Below, piece after piece: positions 24,099 to 32,445 of a stretch of DNA of 43,469 nucleotides (position 1 is the first letter of the stretch; each line of letters begins with the position of its first letter). The position numbers were made by a program, and so were the translations under genes. This DNA is from an uncultured Bacteroidales bacterium (GTDB lineage: Bacteria > Bacteroidota > Bacteroidia > Bacteroidales > WCHB1-69): NCBI GenBank assembly GCA_900316305.1, contig ONCM01000022.1:1-43469 (forward strand). The letters run 5' to 3'. The notes beneath the pieces are model-generated. The model was not told where the DNA came from. It saw nothing but the letters and a program-made list of their open reading frames with translations, and searched no databases.

Positions 24099-27000
24099 AT
24101 GGAAGAGAAAGTCAAGAAAACCAAATTCTTCGTGGAGCACTGGGTGGCGGCATTGGCTGTCGGCATCCTGCTCTGTCTCGTCGGCTTGGTGAGCATCGTC
24201 TCCCTGCCGGTCGAGCAATACCCCAACATCGCCCCGCCCATGGTGATTATCACGGCCAACTACAGCGGCGCGGACGCCAGTGCGGTGCAGAAGTCCGTCA
24301 TCATGCCCATCGAAGAGCAGGTGAACGGTGTGGAAGACATGATGTACATGACCTCCACGGCCCGCTCGAACGGTAGCGCGGAAATCGACGTCTATTTCAA
24401 ACAGGGAACCGACGCCGACCAAGCCACCGTGAATGTGCAGAACCGCGTGAACCAAGCGTTGGGGCTGCTGCCTTCGGAAGTGACCACCCAAGGGGTCACC
24501 GTCACCAAAAGCGTGAACTCCATCCTCCAGATTTTGTCTTTGGAGAGCACTGATGATAAATTCGACCAGAAGTTCATCTCAAACTATCTGGACATCAATG
24601 TCGTGCCGGCCATCAGCCGTGTCACGGGCGTGGGCCGCACCCAGATGCTCGGCGACAAGTACGGCGTGCGTATCTGGCTCAAACCCGACATCATGGGCGC
24701 TTATGGAGTCTCTCCCGACGAGATTATCTCTTCCATCAACGAACAGAATATCGTCGCCCCTATCGGCAGTTTTGAAAGCTCCATCAACAAGATTGACGTC
24801 GAATTCAATGGACTGCTCAACGACATGAGCGAGTTCGAAAACATCGTCATCCGTTCCAGCTCGGACGGAAGGGTGCTGCGTTTGGCCGATGTGGCCGATG
24901 TGGAACTCGGCACCAAAGCATACGACTACCGCACCGACATCGACGGGCATCCCGGCGTGCTGTTCATCATCAACCAGGCCCCTGGCGCCAACGCCACCCA
25001 GGTGAACGCCGAAATCAACAAGAACCTCGAGAAAATCTCGAAGACGCTGCCCGCCGGTCTGGAATTCAAACAGCTGGAAACATCCGACGACTTCCTTCAC
25101 GCTTCTATGCACAGTGTGTTGGAAACGCTCATCATCGCCATCATCCTGGTGATTTTGATCGTGTATATCTTCCTGCAGAACTTGAAGGCCACCATCGTGC
25201 CTTCCGTCTCCATCATCGTCTCCTTGATCGGCACCTTCGCCATCGTCAAAGTGGTGGGTTTCTCCCTCAACCTGTTGACACTCTTCGCCTTGGTGCTGGC
25301 CATCGGTACGGTCGTGGATGACGCCATCGTGGTCGTGGAGGCCGTGATGGCCAAGCTGGAGGCAGGTTACAAGAGCACCCGCACCGCTGTCAACGACGCA
25401 CTCAGCGAAGTAACCGCCGCCTGTATCTCCACCGCATTGGTCTTCATGGCGGTGTTCATCCCCGTGACCTTCATGTCGGGCACTTCCGGCACTTTCTTCA
25501 AACAATTCGGCACCATCATGGCGGCTTCCGTGGCCTTGTCGGCCGTATCGGCCTTGACCATCTGTCCCGCCCTGTGTGCCCTGCTGTTCAAACCGAAAAA
25601 GGAAGGCGAAACCGAGAAAAAGAACCTGAACTACTACATGCGCACCGCCTATAACGCGGCCTATAACGCTGTAGAGAAGAAATATATGAGCGGCGTCACC
25701 AAATTCATCAAGAAGCCCGCATTTGCGTGGATTCTGCTGGCCGCCTTCACCGGTGGAATGGTCTGGCTGATGACGACAGCACAGAAAGACCTCGTGCCGC
25801 AGGAGGACCAAGGCTTCCTGCTGGTGGATGTCACCATGGCACCGGGCACCTACCTCAACGAAACGGAAACAACCCTCCACCAGCTGGAGAACTACGTGCG
25901 CACTCTTGACGACGCCGAGCTGGTGGGCGGCATCACCGGTTATTCGATGATGAACGGCGGTGCCGGTACCAACTACGCCACCATGATGGTGCGGCTGAAA
26001 AACTGGGAAGAACGTTCGTTCTACAGCATCGCCGACATGCAGAAGAGCATTTACGTCTGGGCGATGGTGAACCTGCCGCAAGCGACCGTCACCCCATTCC
26101 AGATGCCGCAAATCCCCGGATACGGTACAGGTTCCATGATGGAACTTGACCTGCAAGACCGCTCCGGAAGCGGCGACAACCAGGCCTTCATCGACCTGAG
26201 CAACGAGTTTGCCAAAAAACTGCAAGCTCGCCCGGAGGTCTCCACGGCATCGGCATCCTACTCCCAAGATTATCCCAAATACCGACTGGAGGTGGATGCA
26301 GCAGCCTGCAAACGCAAAGGCGTCTCCCCGAAGACGGTTGTCAACACCATCGGCACAAACCTCGCCGGCAAGTACATCGGCAACTACATCCAATACGGCA
26401 AGGTCTATCAAGTGCTGGTGGAGGCCAACGACTCCTACCGCATGGAACCGAGCACGCTGAACAAGATTTTCGTCCAGACGAGCGGCGGCATGGCTCCCGC
26501 ATCAGAGTTTGTCACCCTGAAGCAGGGATTGGGCTCCTCCCAAGAACGCCGTTTCAACCTTTTCCCGTGCTACAACATGTCAGTCAGCCCGGCCAGCGGC
26601 TACACTTCCGCCCACGTGCGCACGGCCGTCGACGAGGTGATGGCCGAGGTCTTCCCCGATGACTACGGATACGAATACGGCGGCATGGCCCGTGAAGAGG
26701 CCGAAAGCGCCGGCTCCAACGACACCATCATCATCTACGGTATCGCCATCCTGATCATCTACCTCATCCTGGCCTGCCTCTACAACTCCGTCTTCATCCC
26801 CTTCGCCGTCCTCTTCTCCATCCCGTTCGGACTGTTCGGAGCCTACCTCACCATCCGCCCGCTGGAATCGCTGATGGGCGTCGGCGCGAACATCTACGTG
26901 CAGACGGGCGTCATCATGTTGATGGGCTTGGTGGCCAAGACCGCCATCCTCATCACGGAGTTCGCCATCCAGAAGCACGAAGAGGGCTTGTCCATCTTCG

Positions 27001-27260
27001 ATGCGGCCATCGGTGCCTGCAAGGACCGTCTGCGTCCCATCCTGATGACCGTCTCCACCATGGTGATCGGTATGATCCCGCTGGCGGTCGAAGGCGGCGC
27101 GGGTGCCGTTGGTAACAAGTCGCTGTCACTCACCGTCATCGGCGGTATGATCGTGGGTATCATCGCCATCCTGTTCGTCACCCCGGCCTTCTACATGGTC
27201 TTCCAGAAAATCCACGAGAAGCTGACCCCCGGCGAAAAGGAGGAAGAAGTTGTTGAATAG
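24099..27260 (+). CDS. RND multidrug efflux pump (AcrB/HAE1 type)
   Basis: 1053 residues, full length. Twelve membrane helices surround two large periplasmic loops in the RND pattern. The proton-relay residues are present: Asp407 and Asp408 in AIGTVVDDAIVVVEAV (the same numbers as in E. coli AcrB) and the Lys in LMGLVAKTAILITEFA. The N-terminus begins in the cytoplasm (KKTKFFVEHW) before helix 1. The pump uses proton flux to export hydrophobic compounds. It is translated almost directly after the adaptor (two-base gap). The C-terminal tail GEKEEEVVE is short and acidic. A heptamer-repeat tract begins with the last base of its TAG stop. Confidence 0.95.
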   Translation: MEEKVKKTKFFVEHWVAALAVGILLCLVGLVSIVSLPVEQYPNIAPPMVIITANYSGADASAVQKSVIMPIEEQVNGVEDMMYMTSTARSNGSAEIDVYFKQGTDADQATVNVQNRVNQALGLLPSEVTTQGVTVTKSVNSILQILSLESTDDKFDQKFISNYLDINVVPAISRVTGVGRTQMLGDKYGVRIWLKPDIMGAYGVSPDEIISSINEQNIVAPIGSFESSINKIDVEFNGLLNDMSEFENIVIRSSSDGRVLRLADVADVELGTKAYDYRTDIDGHPGVLFIINQAPGANATQVNAEINKNLEKISKTLPAGLEFKQLETSDDFLHASMHSVLETLIIAIILVILIVYIFLQNLKATIVPSVSIIVSLIGTFAIVKVVGFSLNLLTLFALVLAIGTVVDDAIVVVEAVMAKLEAGYKSTRTAVNDALSEVTAACISTALVFMAVFIPVTFMSGTSGTFFKQFGTIMAASVALSAVSALTICPALCALLFKPKKEGETEKKNLNYYMRTAYNAAYNAVEKKYMSGVTKFIKKPAFAWILLAAFTGGMVWLMTTAQKDLVPQEDQGFLLVDVTMAPGTYLNETETTLHQLENYVRTLDDAELVGGITGYSMMNGGAGTNYATMMVRLKNWEERSFYSIADMQKSIYVWAMVNLPQATVTPFQMPQIPGYGTGSMMELDLQDRSGSGDNQAFIDLSNEFAKKLQARPEVSTASASYSQDYPKYRLEVDAAACKRKGVSPKTVVNTIGTNLAGKYIGNYIQYGKVYQVLVEANDSYRMEPSTLNKIFVQTSGGMAPASEFVTLKQGLGSSQERRFNLFPCYNMSVSPASGYTSAHVRTAVDEVMAEVFPDDYGYEYGGMAREEAESAGSNDTIIIYGIAILIIYLILACLYNSVFIPFAVLFSIPFGLFGAYLTIRPLESLMGVGANIYVQTGVIMLMGLVAKTAILITEFAIQKHEEGLSIFDAAIGACKDRLRPILMTVSTMVIGMIPLAVEGGAGAVGNKSLSLTVIGGMIVGIIAILFVTPAFYMVFQKIHEKLTPGEKEEEVVE

Positions 27261-27308
27261 GCAATAGATAATAGGCAATAGGCATAAGACATTAGGCAAC
27301 AGGTAATT
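27260..27308. repeat. Heptamer-repeat tract after the pump gene
   Basis: Seven consecutive 7-base units: GGCAATA, GATAATA, GGCAATA, GGCATAA, GACATTA, GGCAACA, GGTAATT. The first G is the last base of the TAG stop codon. A GTAGAGACG palindrome follows immediately. Confidence 0.8.
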
Positions 27309-27336
27309 GTAGAGACGCAAAATATTGCGTCTCTAC
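27309..27336. repeat. GTAGAGACG palindrome, CAAAATATTG type
   Basis: 28 bases with GTAGAGACGC / GCGTCTCTAC arms and an AT-rich centre that departs from perfect symmetry at one pair. It lies inside the efflux operon, between pump and channel genes. Confidence 0.85.
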
Positions 27337-27368
27337 GGACCACCAAACAAACCAAATATGAATCATTT

Positions 27369-28718
27369 ATGAAAAACAAACGCATATATATATTGGTATT
27401 AGCCGGAATGATATTGTTTTCCAGCTGCAGCCTCTATCGCAAATACACCTCCGACGCCACCGTCCGCAGCGACGTGATGGGCGATGTGGTGAACCCTCAG
27501 GACACTGTTTCCATGGGCGACATGGACTGGCGCACCGTTTTCACGGACCCGTTGCTGCAGAATCTTATCGAGACCGCATTGGCCAACAATACCGACATGC
27601 GCTCGGCAAAGCTCTCCATCGAGCAGGCCCAAAACAACGTGAAATCCGCGAAATGGGGTTATGCCCCCACCCTGTACTTCTCGCCAAGCGCCGCCTATCA
27701 GGGGGGAAGTTCTTTCTCTGCCAGAATCCCCATCAATGCCAGTTGGCAGTTGGGCATTTTCGGACAGACCACCACGGGGGTTCGCAAAGCGAAAGCCCAA
27801 GTGGCATACGAGGAGGATTACAAGCAGGCCGTACAAGTCAGCTTAGCCGCCAATGTCGCAAACCTTTACTACACCTTGGTGATGCTCGACCGCGAGCTGG
27901 AAATTGAGATGCAGACGCAAGGGTTGTGGGAAGAGTCGTTGGAAACAACACGCGCCTTGTATGACGCAGGCATCTACGAAAGTCCCGCCGTCTATCAGAT
28001 GGAAGCGTCGGTGGCGGCGGTGAAAACGGAAATCCTCGATTTGCGCAATACCATCCTCACCACGGAAGCGTCTCTCTGCAACCTGCTTGCCGAACCGCCT
28101 CATCATATTGAGCGCGCCTCTTTCGGTGCGTTCCAGATGCCGGAACAGCTGCATTTGGGGCTTCCCGTCCGTCTCCTTGACGCTCGTCCCGACGTGCGCA
28201 TGGCCGAGCGCAACATGGAGTTGGCATACTATGGCACCCAGTCGGCTCGCCAGGATTTCTATCCCACTATTAACATTGAAGGGCTCTTCGGAGCAGCTTT
28301 CAGTCCCGCCCAACTGATCGGACAGGCAGTGGCCTCGCTCACACAACCCATCTTCGCCGCCGGAAAGCTCACTGCCCAACTCAAGAATGCGAAATTGAAT
28401 CAGGAAAAGGCGAAAATGGAGTTCGAACAGTCATTGTTGGATGCAGGAAAAGAGGTTTACACCTACCTCCACAACTGTCAGACGGCCGGTCAGAAAGCCA
28501 CATTGTTCGAAGGCCGCGTCAATTCGCTTCAACAGGCATACGATGCCACTTCCTCGCTGATGCAACACGGTTCCACCACCTATTTGGAAGTGCTCAACGC
28601 ACAGGAATCCCTGTTGACGGCACAACTCTCTCAGGTGCAAAACCAATACGAAGCCATTGAAGCGCTCATCAACCTCTACACGGCATTGGGCGGTTTTGGC
28701 ACCAGTTCCGACAAATAA
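27369..28718 (+). CDS. TolC-type outer-membrane efflux lipoprotein (NodT family)
   Basis: 449 residues. A lipoprotein signal with LFSSC gives Cys20. The two-fold repeated TolC architecture is visible: DPLLQNLIETALANNTDMRSAKLSIEQAQNNVKSAKWGYAPTL-type helices in the first half and ARPDVRMAERNMELAYYGTQSARQDFYPT in the second, each followed by barrel strands (GLFGAAFSPAQLIG, LTQPIFAAGK). It forms the outer-membrane exit of the tripartite pump. It lies 108 bases after the pump gene, with a heptamer tract and a palindrome between them, and no -7 box was seen there; it is probably co-transcribed. Confidence 0.93.
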   Translation: MKNKRIYILVLAGMILFSSCSLYRKYTSDATVRSDVMGDVVNPQDTVSMGDMDWRTVFTDPLLQNLIETALANNTDMRSAKLSIEQAQNNVKSAKWGYAPTLYFSPSAAYQGGSSFSARIPINASWQLGIFGQTTTGVRKAKAQVAYEEDYKQAVQVSLAANVANLYYTLVMLDRELEIEMQTQGLWEESLETTRALYDAGIYESPAVYQMEASVAAVKTEILDLRNTILTTEASLCNLLAEPPHHIERASFGAFQMPEQLHLGLPVRLLDARPDVRMAERNMELAYYGTQSARQDFYPTINIEGLFGAAFSPAQLIGQAVASLTQPIFAAGKLTAQLKNAKLNQEKAKMEFEQSLLDAGKEVYTYLHNCQTAGQKATLFEGRVNSLQQAYDATSSLMQHGSTTYLEVLNAQESLLTAQLSQVQNQYEAIEALINLYTALGGFGTSSDK

Positions 28719-28740
28719 GACGTAGAGGAATAATCCTAAT

Positions 28741-28768
28741 GTAGAGACGCAAAATTTTGCGTCTCTAC
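28741..28768. repeat. GTAGAGACG palindrome, CAAAATTTTG type
   Basis: A perfect 28-bp palindrome. It is followed directly by a short 7-base-period tract (CTGAAAC units, 28768-28786). It lies between the convergent efflux operon and the ATP-grasp gene. Confidence 0.9.
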
Positions 28769-28802
28769 TGAAACCTGAAACCTGAAATAAGCGGCGGGGC
28801 TC

Positions 28803-29942
28803 CTAACAGAACTTCGCCGCCATTTTTTTGTCATCAAGCGGAAGACGCTGCGGACCAACGGAGTAGTCCTTACCAGTCTGCTTCCAAGCGAGGTAGCAGT
28901 CGCGGATTTCGTTGCGCCAACCTCGGCGGATGAAGAATTGGCCGGTGCGGTCCCAGAAGTCGTTGACCTCGATGACCACCGGCCCATCGTCGGTGATGGC
29001 AATGTCCCATCCCGCGACCTTGCAGTAGGGGAACGCCTGTTGGAAGCGAATTACCTCAGCTTTAATAGAATCCCAATTCTCGATAATGACGCCGTTCAAC
29101 GGGTTGCCACTGTCGGGATGGCAGTCGATGTCCTGCACGTGATGCCAACCGTCGAACTGGATGGCATAGCGGATTTCGCCGGTGGCTACGTCCACGCAGA
29201 CATCCACGTTCCCGCCACCGCCCGCGTTATCGACACAGCGGCCAGCGCGACCAATTTTCATAAAAGTGGCGATCACTTTCGCGGAACCGTCGGGATAGAG
29301 GGCGGTCATGAAACGCACTGTGTTTACCGACGAAGCGTTGAAAGCGGCAAACTGTTCGGTCTGGCGTACCACATTCTCGAAGACCAGCGCCTCATCACCC
29401 AAAACGGACGAGAGGGACAACTGCTGACCATCAAAGCGGGTTAATATTGCGTCATTATCTTGATAATCAATAACTTTGATTACCCAAACATTATCGCCGT
29501 GCGAGCTTTCCGTCGTCTTGATGACGCAGGATTGCACTCCCCTACCCTTCAGTATGCGCAACACCCCAGCGAGGTCGCCGGTGCACTCCGAATTCTCAGC
29601 ATAACGGGCTTCGGGCTGATAATAGCAATAGAGTTCGGATGTTTGTATTCCAGTGTTTTCCAGCATCTTATGCGCCACAAACTTATTGCGGGCCAACGAA
29701 AGATACTTCAACGGATTGAGCAGTTCCAGATAGTAACGTTGCTCGTCCAGCCCTAAGAAATCGCGGCGGAATTCCTCGCTCCGTTTCTCAAATTCGAACT
29801 CGTAATACTCCTCCGGCCGGAGTCCTTTGGCACGATAGAGGGAGACAAAGTCGCGCATCACCTTTAGCCGCATAGAAGCGGGATACTTCCGTGCGAGCTG
29901 GATGGCGTGATAAGCGGTGGCTATGTTGTTTCTTATTGACAT
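28803..29942 (-). CDS. Sugar-transfer-associated ATP-grasp protein
   Basis: 379 residues. The ATP-grasp pattern is visible in the second half: VIKTTESSHGDNVWVIKV (nucleotide-binding strand and loop), SSVNTVRFMTALYPDGSAKVIATFMKIGR, NAGGGGNVDVCVDVATGEI and, near the end, GWDIAITDDGPVVIEVNDFWDRTG, where E and N bind Mg-ATP. This order matches the ATP-grasp family found in polysaccharide and sugar-transfer loci (ATPgrasp_ST). The N-terminal 100 residues are helical (RLKVMRDFVSLYRAKGL). It would ligate a carboxylate to an amine or similar acceptor; substrate unknown. It is transcribed with or after the acyltransferase gene at 30037, with a 94-base gap filled by heptamer repeats. No own -7 box was seen. 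Confidence 0.75.
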   Translation of the reverse strand: MSIRNNIATAYHAIQLARKYPASMRLKVMRDFVSLYRAKGLRPEEYYEFEFEKRSEEFRRDFLGLDEQRYYLELLNPLKYLSLARNKFVAHKMLENTGIQTSELYCYYQPEARYAENSECTGDLAGVLRILKGRGVQSCVIKTTESSHGDNVWVIKVIDYQDNDAILTRFDGQQLSLSSVLGDEALVFENVVRQTEQFAAFNASSVNTVRFMTALYPDGSAKVIATFMKIGRAGRCVDNAGGGGNVDVCVDVATGEIRYAIQFDGWHHVQDIDCHPDSGNPLNGVIIENWDSIKAEVIRFQQAFPYCKVAGWDIAITDDGPVVIEVNDFWDRTGQFFIRRGWRNEIRDCYLAWKQTGKDYSVGPQRLPLDDKKMAAKFC

Positions 29943-29946
29943 TAAC

Positions 29947-30036
29947 TTTGACCTTTGACCATTGACTATTGACTATTGACTATTGACCAACTACTAACTA
30001 CTAACTACTAACTACTAACTACTAACTGCTAACTAT
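29947..30036. repeat. Heptamer-repeat tract, 90 bases
   Basis: About thirteen units in continuous 7-base register: CTTTGAC, CATTGAC, TATTGAC (several), CAACTAC, TAACTAC (several), TAACTGC, TAACTAT. On the minus strand it begins next to the TAA stop of the acyltransferase gene and runs to just before the ATP-grasp start. The unit changes from TATTGAC to TAACTAC without losing phase. Confidence 0.85.
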
Positions 30037-30774
30037 TTACAGGTGAGTACGGACATAATTGTACTTCTCATCCATCTCGCTCTGAACATCCAAGTCGAAG
30101 ACACGTTTCATCCCCGTCGCCTTCACGGAGGCCGGCATTCCCGCCAGCAAAGTGTAGGGCTCTATGGCAGAGAAGTCCTTGTTTACCAAACTGTTGGATG
30201 CGATGATGGTTTTGCTGGGCACGACAGCGCCTTTGGCGAAGGTGGTACGGTTCCCGACCCAGATGTCCTCACCAAGGATGATGGGCTTGGTCAACGGTCC
30301 GATTTCCCCATTCTTGTTGAGATTCTGCACGTAGTGGAAAGTCGTGTCCATGAACTGGCAGTCCCATGCGGCGCGCACATTGCTACCGATGACGATCCGG
30401 TCGAAGCAGAAAATTTTGAGGTTGGAGCCGATATAGACGTCGTGAGCACCGAACTCCAACGTCGCATTGTCGGAAACTACCACGTAGGAACCGTGTCCGA
30501 GACTGACAGGACCGTTGAAGATAATGGTTCCGCGCACCGTCCAGATGCACTGCTGGATAGCGGTATCGACATAGTAGTCATTTTTCCCGATCTTGATCAT
30601 CCCGGAAGTAATCGGCCCGTTGAGGATGATTTTCCCCGCCAGACTGCGGAAGGTCACCTTCCCGTACAGCCACACAGGCAGCTTCTTCGCCACCGCAAAC
30701 GGGAACACCTTGAAGTTAAACCAGAGGGTTTTGATTACGTTGATGGTTCGTATGATATATAATAGTCTCCTCAT
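30037..30774 (-). CDS. Hexapeptide-repeat (left-handed beta-helix) acyltransferase
   Basis: 245 residues. Hexapeptide-type turns occur across about 60-200 (GKIILNGPITSGMIKIGKND, TIIFNGPVSLGHGSYVVV, HDVYIGSNLKIFCFDRIVIGSNV, PIILGEDIWVGNRTTFAKGAVVPSKTIIASNSLV). FMDTTFHYV places a His at the usual catalytic position, and GMPASVKATG is the common C-terminal element. It is an O-acetyl- or related transferase of sugars. A basic amphipathic N-terminus (RRLLYIIRTINVIKTLWFNF) may associate with the membrane. The start at 30774 is favoured because an earlier in-frame Met at 30798 lies in the promoter TACCTTTG (30796-30803, minus). Neighbours suggest surface glycan modification. Confidence 0.8.
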   Translation of the reverse strand: MRRLLYIIRTINVIKTLWFNFKVFPFAVAKKLPVWLYGKVTFRSLAGKIILNGPITSGMIKIGKNDYYVDTAIQQCIWTVRGTIIFNGPVSLGHGSYVVVSDNATLEFGAHDVYIGSNLKIFCFDRIVIGSNVRAAWDCQFMDTTFHYVQNLNKNGEIGPLTKPIILGEDIWVGNRTTFAKGAVVPSKTIIASNSLVNKDFSAIEPYTLLAGMPASVKATGMKRVFDLDVQSEMDEKYNYVRTHL

Positions 30775-30795
30775 CCTTGTTTCAATTAGAAGGTG

Positions 30796-30803
30796 CAAAG
30801 GTA
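30796..30803 (-). promoter_or_regulatory. -7 box (TACCTTTG) for the acyltransferase gene
   Basis: TACCTTTG on the minus strand, 21 bases before the ATG at 30774. It sits between this gene and the beta-helix gene. Confidence 0.55.
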
Positions 30804-30816
30804 CAAAATTTCAAAA

Positions 30817-32292
30817 TCACATAGGAATATCCACCTCCAATTTTTGGATGGGAATAAATTCCTTGGAGGAGAGACGCACCGGGATTTTCGCCGGTTTTCC
30901 GTTCGGGCGGATCATCTTCAACCCGCTGACTGTCACTTTGTTGATATGATCCACAGGCTTCTTCAGTTCGCTGAGGGTGCCCGTTGGATGGTAGAGGTTC
31001 ATGGAACGCACCATGGCCGGCACAACGACCGTCATATTTGTTACGGTAAGATTGGGCCAGCATTTGGGGTTCAACTCGGGACGAGGGCTCGCGGCGGTGT
31101 CCAGCAACATCACATTGACCAGCGAATGGTAGCGCATGGTAAGCTCGAACGTGCAGTCTTTCATCACGATATCGAACGGCGTGTAGGCGTTGTAGCTGGA
31201 GCGGATGCGCACGGGAATGCAGTCGATAAAGTGGCAGGAATCGAAGGTGACCGTGCCGTACATGGAGGAGAACTGCGTCTGCCGTTGTCGCAGGGTGCAG
31301 CGTTTCAGCAGGGCGTCGCGACCGTAGCAATGAATGTCAAAGCGGTTGATATCGCAGTCGTACAACTCCGTGGAAGAGAGGTTGTTGGTTCCGAAAACGC
31401 CCCAATTGCCATCGGCGGTGACCCGTTCGAACTTGGTGTCCCAAAGGTTGTAGAGGGAAAAGGCGTAACCATAACCGCGCCACCGTCCGTAGCCCGAGTA
31501 GGTTCCCTCCACCGTCACATCGTGGAAGGCCACGCGCACGGAGTTGCTCACCCCGAAAAGACCGTCGGCAATCATCTTGCTCTTGGGGGTCGTCACATGG
31601 ATGTCATGCACCAGCAAGTTATATTCTCCGTTCACATGGAGACAGTATGTTTTGAACTGCGACTCCGCCGTACGGTGCATGGTAAGACCGCCGAAAGTCT
31701 TCAATGAAGTATCAACGTCCGCATATACCGCGTTGAGATGGGTGGAATCGGTGTTCCACGGCGCAATGGGCGCGTTCATCGCCTTCCCGTTATGCACCCA
31801 CAAAACATCCTGGCGATAAACCTTGTAGCTGTAGCCAATACGACTGGTCCAAGGATTCTGATCACTGAGAATCAGCAATTTGTCGCCTTCCGCCAGTTCC
31901 GGCACATCCCGAAAGTCGAGACTATCGACCTGCGCTTTGGAAAGCGCCAACGGACGAGTCGAACGATAGCGGTAGAACAGTGAGCCGTCCCGGACATTGT
32001 TGGTGACATAGATTACCAAACCGCCAAAATCCGTATGGTTTCCCACGGGAATACTCTGGAAATCAGGTGGAAGTTCGATATCCAGCGTGTCAATTCCTTC
32101 GTAGGAAACCTCCACGCCATCGGCCAGCGCAGCCACATGAGTGTTGTAGAGCGCTCGATAGCGGTCAATGCCGGTCTGAGCCTCGCGAAGGCCGAAATCA
32201 AGCGGGGAAATTTGCGCCATAGCCATATAAATTAAGGTATTGAAAAGCACAGTCAACAAGACCGCCTTTCGGACAAAAGAGGGATATATCAT
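30817..32292 (-). CDS. Secreted right-handed beta-helix protein
   Basis: 491 residues. A signal peptide is present (MIYPSFVRKAVLLTVLFNTL, with A-M-A-Q as cleavage region). From about 230 to 440 the sequence has the repeated short-strand pattern of a pectate-lyase-like parallel beta-helix: LHVNGEYNLLVHDIHVTTPK, VRVAFHDVTVEGTYSG, FERVTADGNWGVFGTNNL, ELYDCDINRFDIHCYGR, VTFDSCHFIDC, FDIVMKDCTFELT. The N-terminal region (about 25-130) begins with an opening typical of Bacteroidales beta-helix proteins (SYEGIDTLDIELP). No clear catalytic residues can be assigned, so it may be a lyase, hydrolase or binding protein acting on glycans. The start at 32292 follows from the signal peptide; a -7 box TATGTTTG lies on the minus strand at 32376-32383. 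Confidence 0.7.
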   Translation of the reverse strand: MIYPSFVRKAVLLTVLFNTLIYMAMAQISPLDFGLREAQTGIDRYRALYNTHVAALADGVEVSYEGIDTLDIELPPDFQSIPVGNHTDFGGLVIYVTNNVRDGSLFYRYRSTRPLALSKAQVDSLDFRDVPELAEGDKLLILSDQNPWTSRIGYSYKVYRQDVLWVHNGKAMNAPIAPWNTDSTHLNAVYADVDTSLKTFGGLTMHRTAESQFKTYCLHVNGEYNLLVHDIHVTTPKSKMIADGLFGVSNSVRVAFHDVTVEGTYSGYGRWRGYGYAFSLYNLWDTKFERVTADGNWGVFGTNNLSSTELYDCDINRFDIHCYGRDALLKRCTLRQRQTQFSSMYGTVTFDSCHFIDCIPVRIRSSYNAYTPFDIVMKDCTFELTMRYHSLVNVMLLDTAASPRPELNPKCWPNLTVTNMTVVVPAMVRSMNLYHPTGTLSELKKPVDHINKVTVSGLKMIRPNGKPAKIPVRLSSKEFIPIQKLEVDIPM

Positions 32293-32375
32293 AAGAACAG
32301 GGTTGTTCAGAATCAAGCATACTATTTGAATATCAACAACATAAGATAATTTGAACAAAACATCCAATCACGTTG

Positions 32376-32383
32376 CAAACATA
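32376..32383 (-). promoter_or_regulatory. -7 box (TATGTTTG) for the beta-helix gene
   Basis: TATGTTTG on the minus strand, 83 bases before the ATG at 32292 and divergent from the permease promoter at 32428. Confidence 0.5.
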
Positions 32384-32427
32384 CGATTTCTTCGTCTTAT
32401 AGAGGGCAGACGGACGGCAAAAAAATG

Positions 32428-32435
32428 TACCTTTG
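32428..32435 (+). promoter_or_regulatory. -7 box (TACCTTTG), very short leader
   Basis: TACCTTTG ends ten bases before the ATG at 32446, leaving a leader of only about five bases. Confidence 0.55.
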
Positions 32436-32445
32436 CGGCCGAATT

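Noticed and set aside
24579-26411. A 610-codon open frame on the minus strand
   Set aside because: Antisense to the RND pump gene; His/Asp/Gly-rich shadow with no domain pattern.
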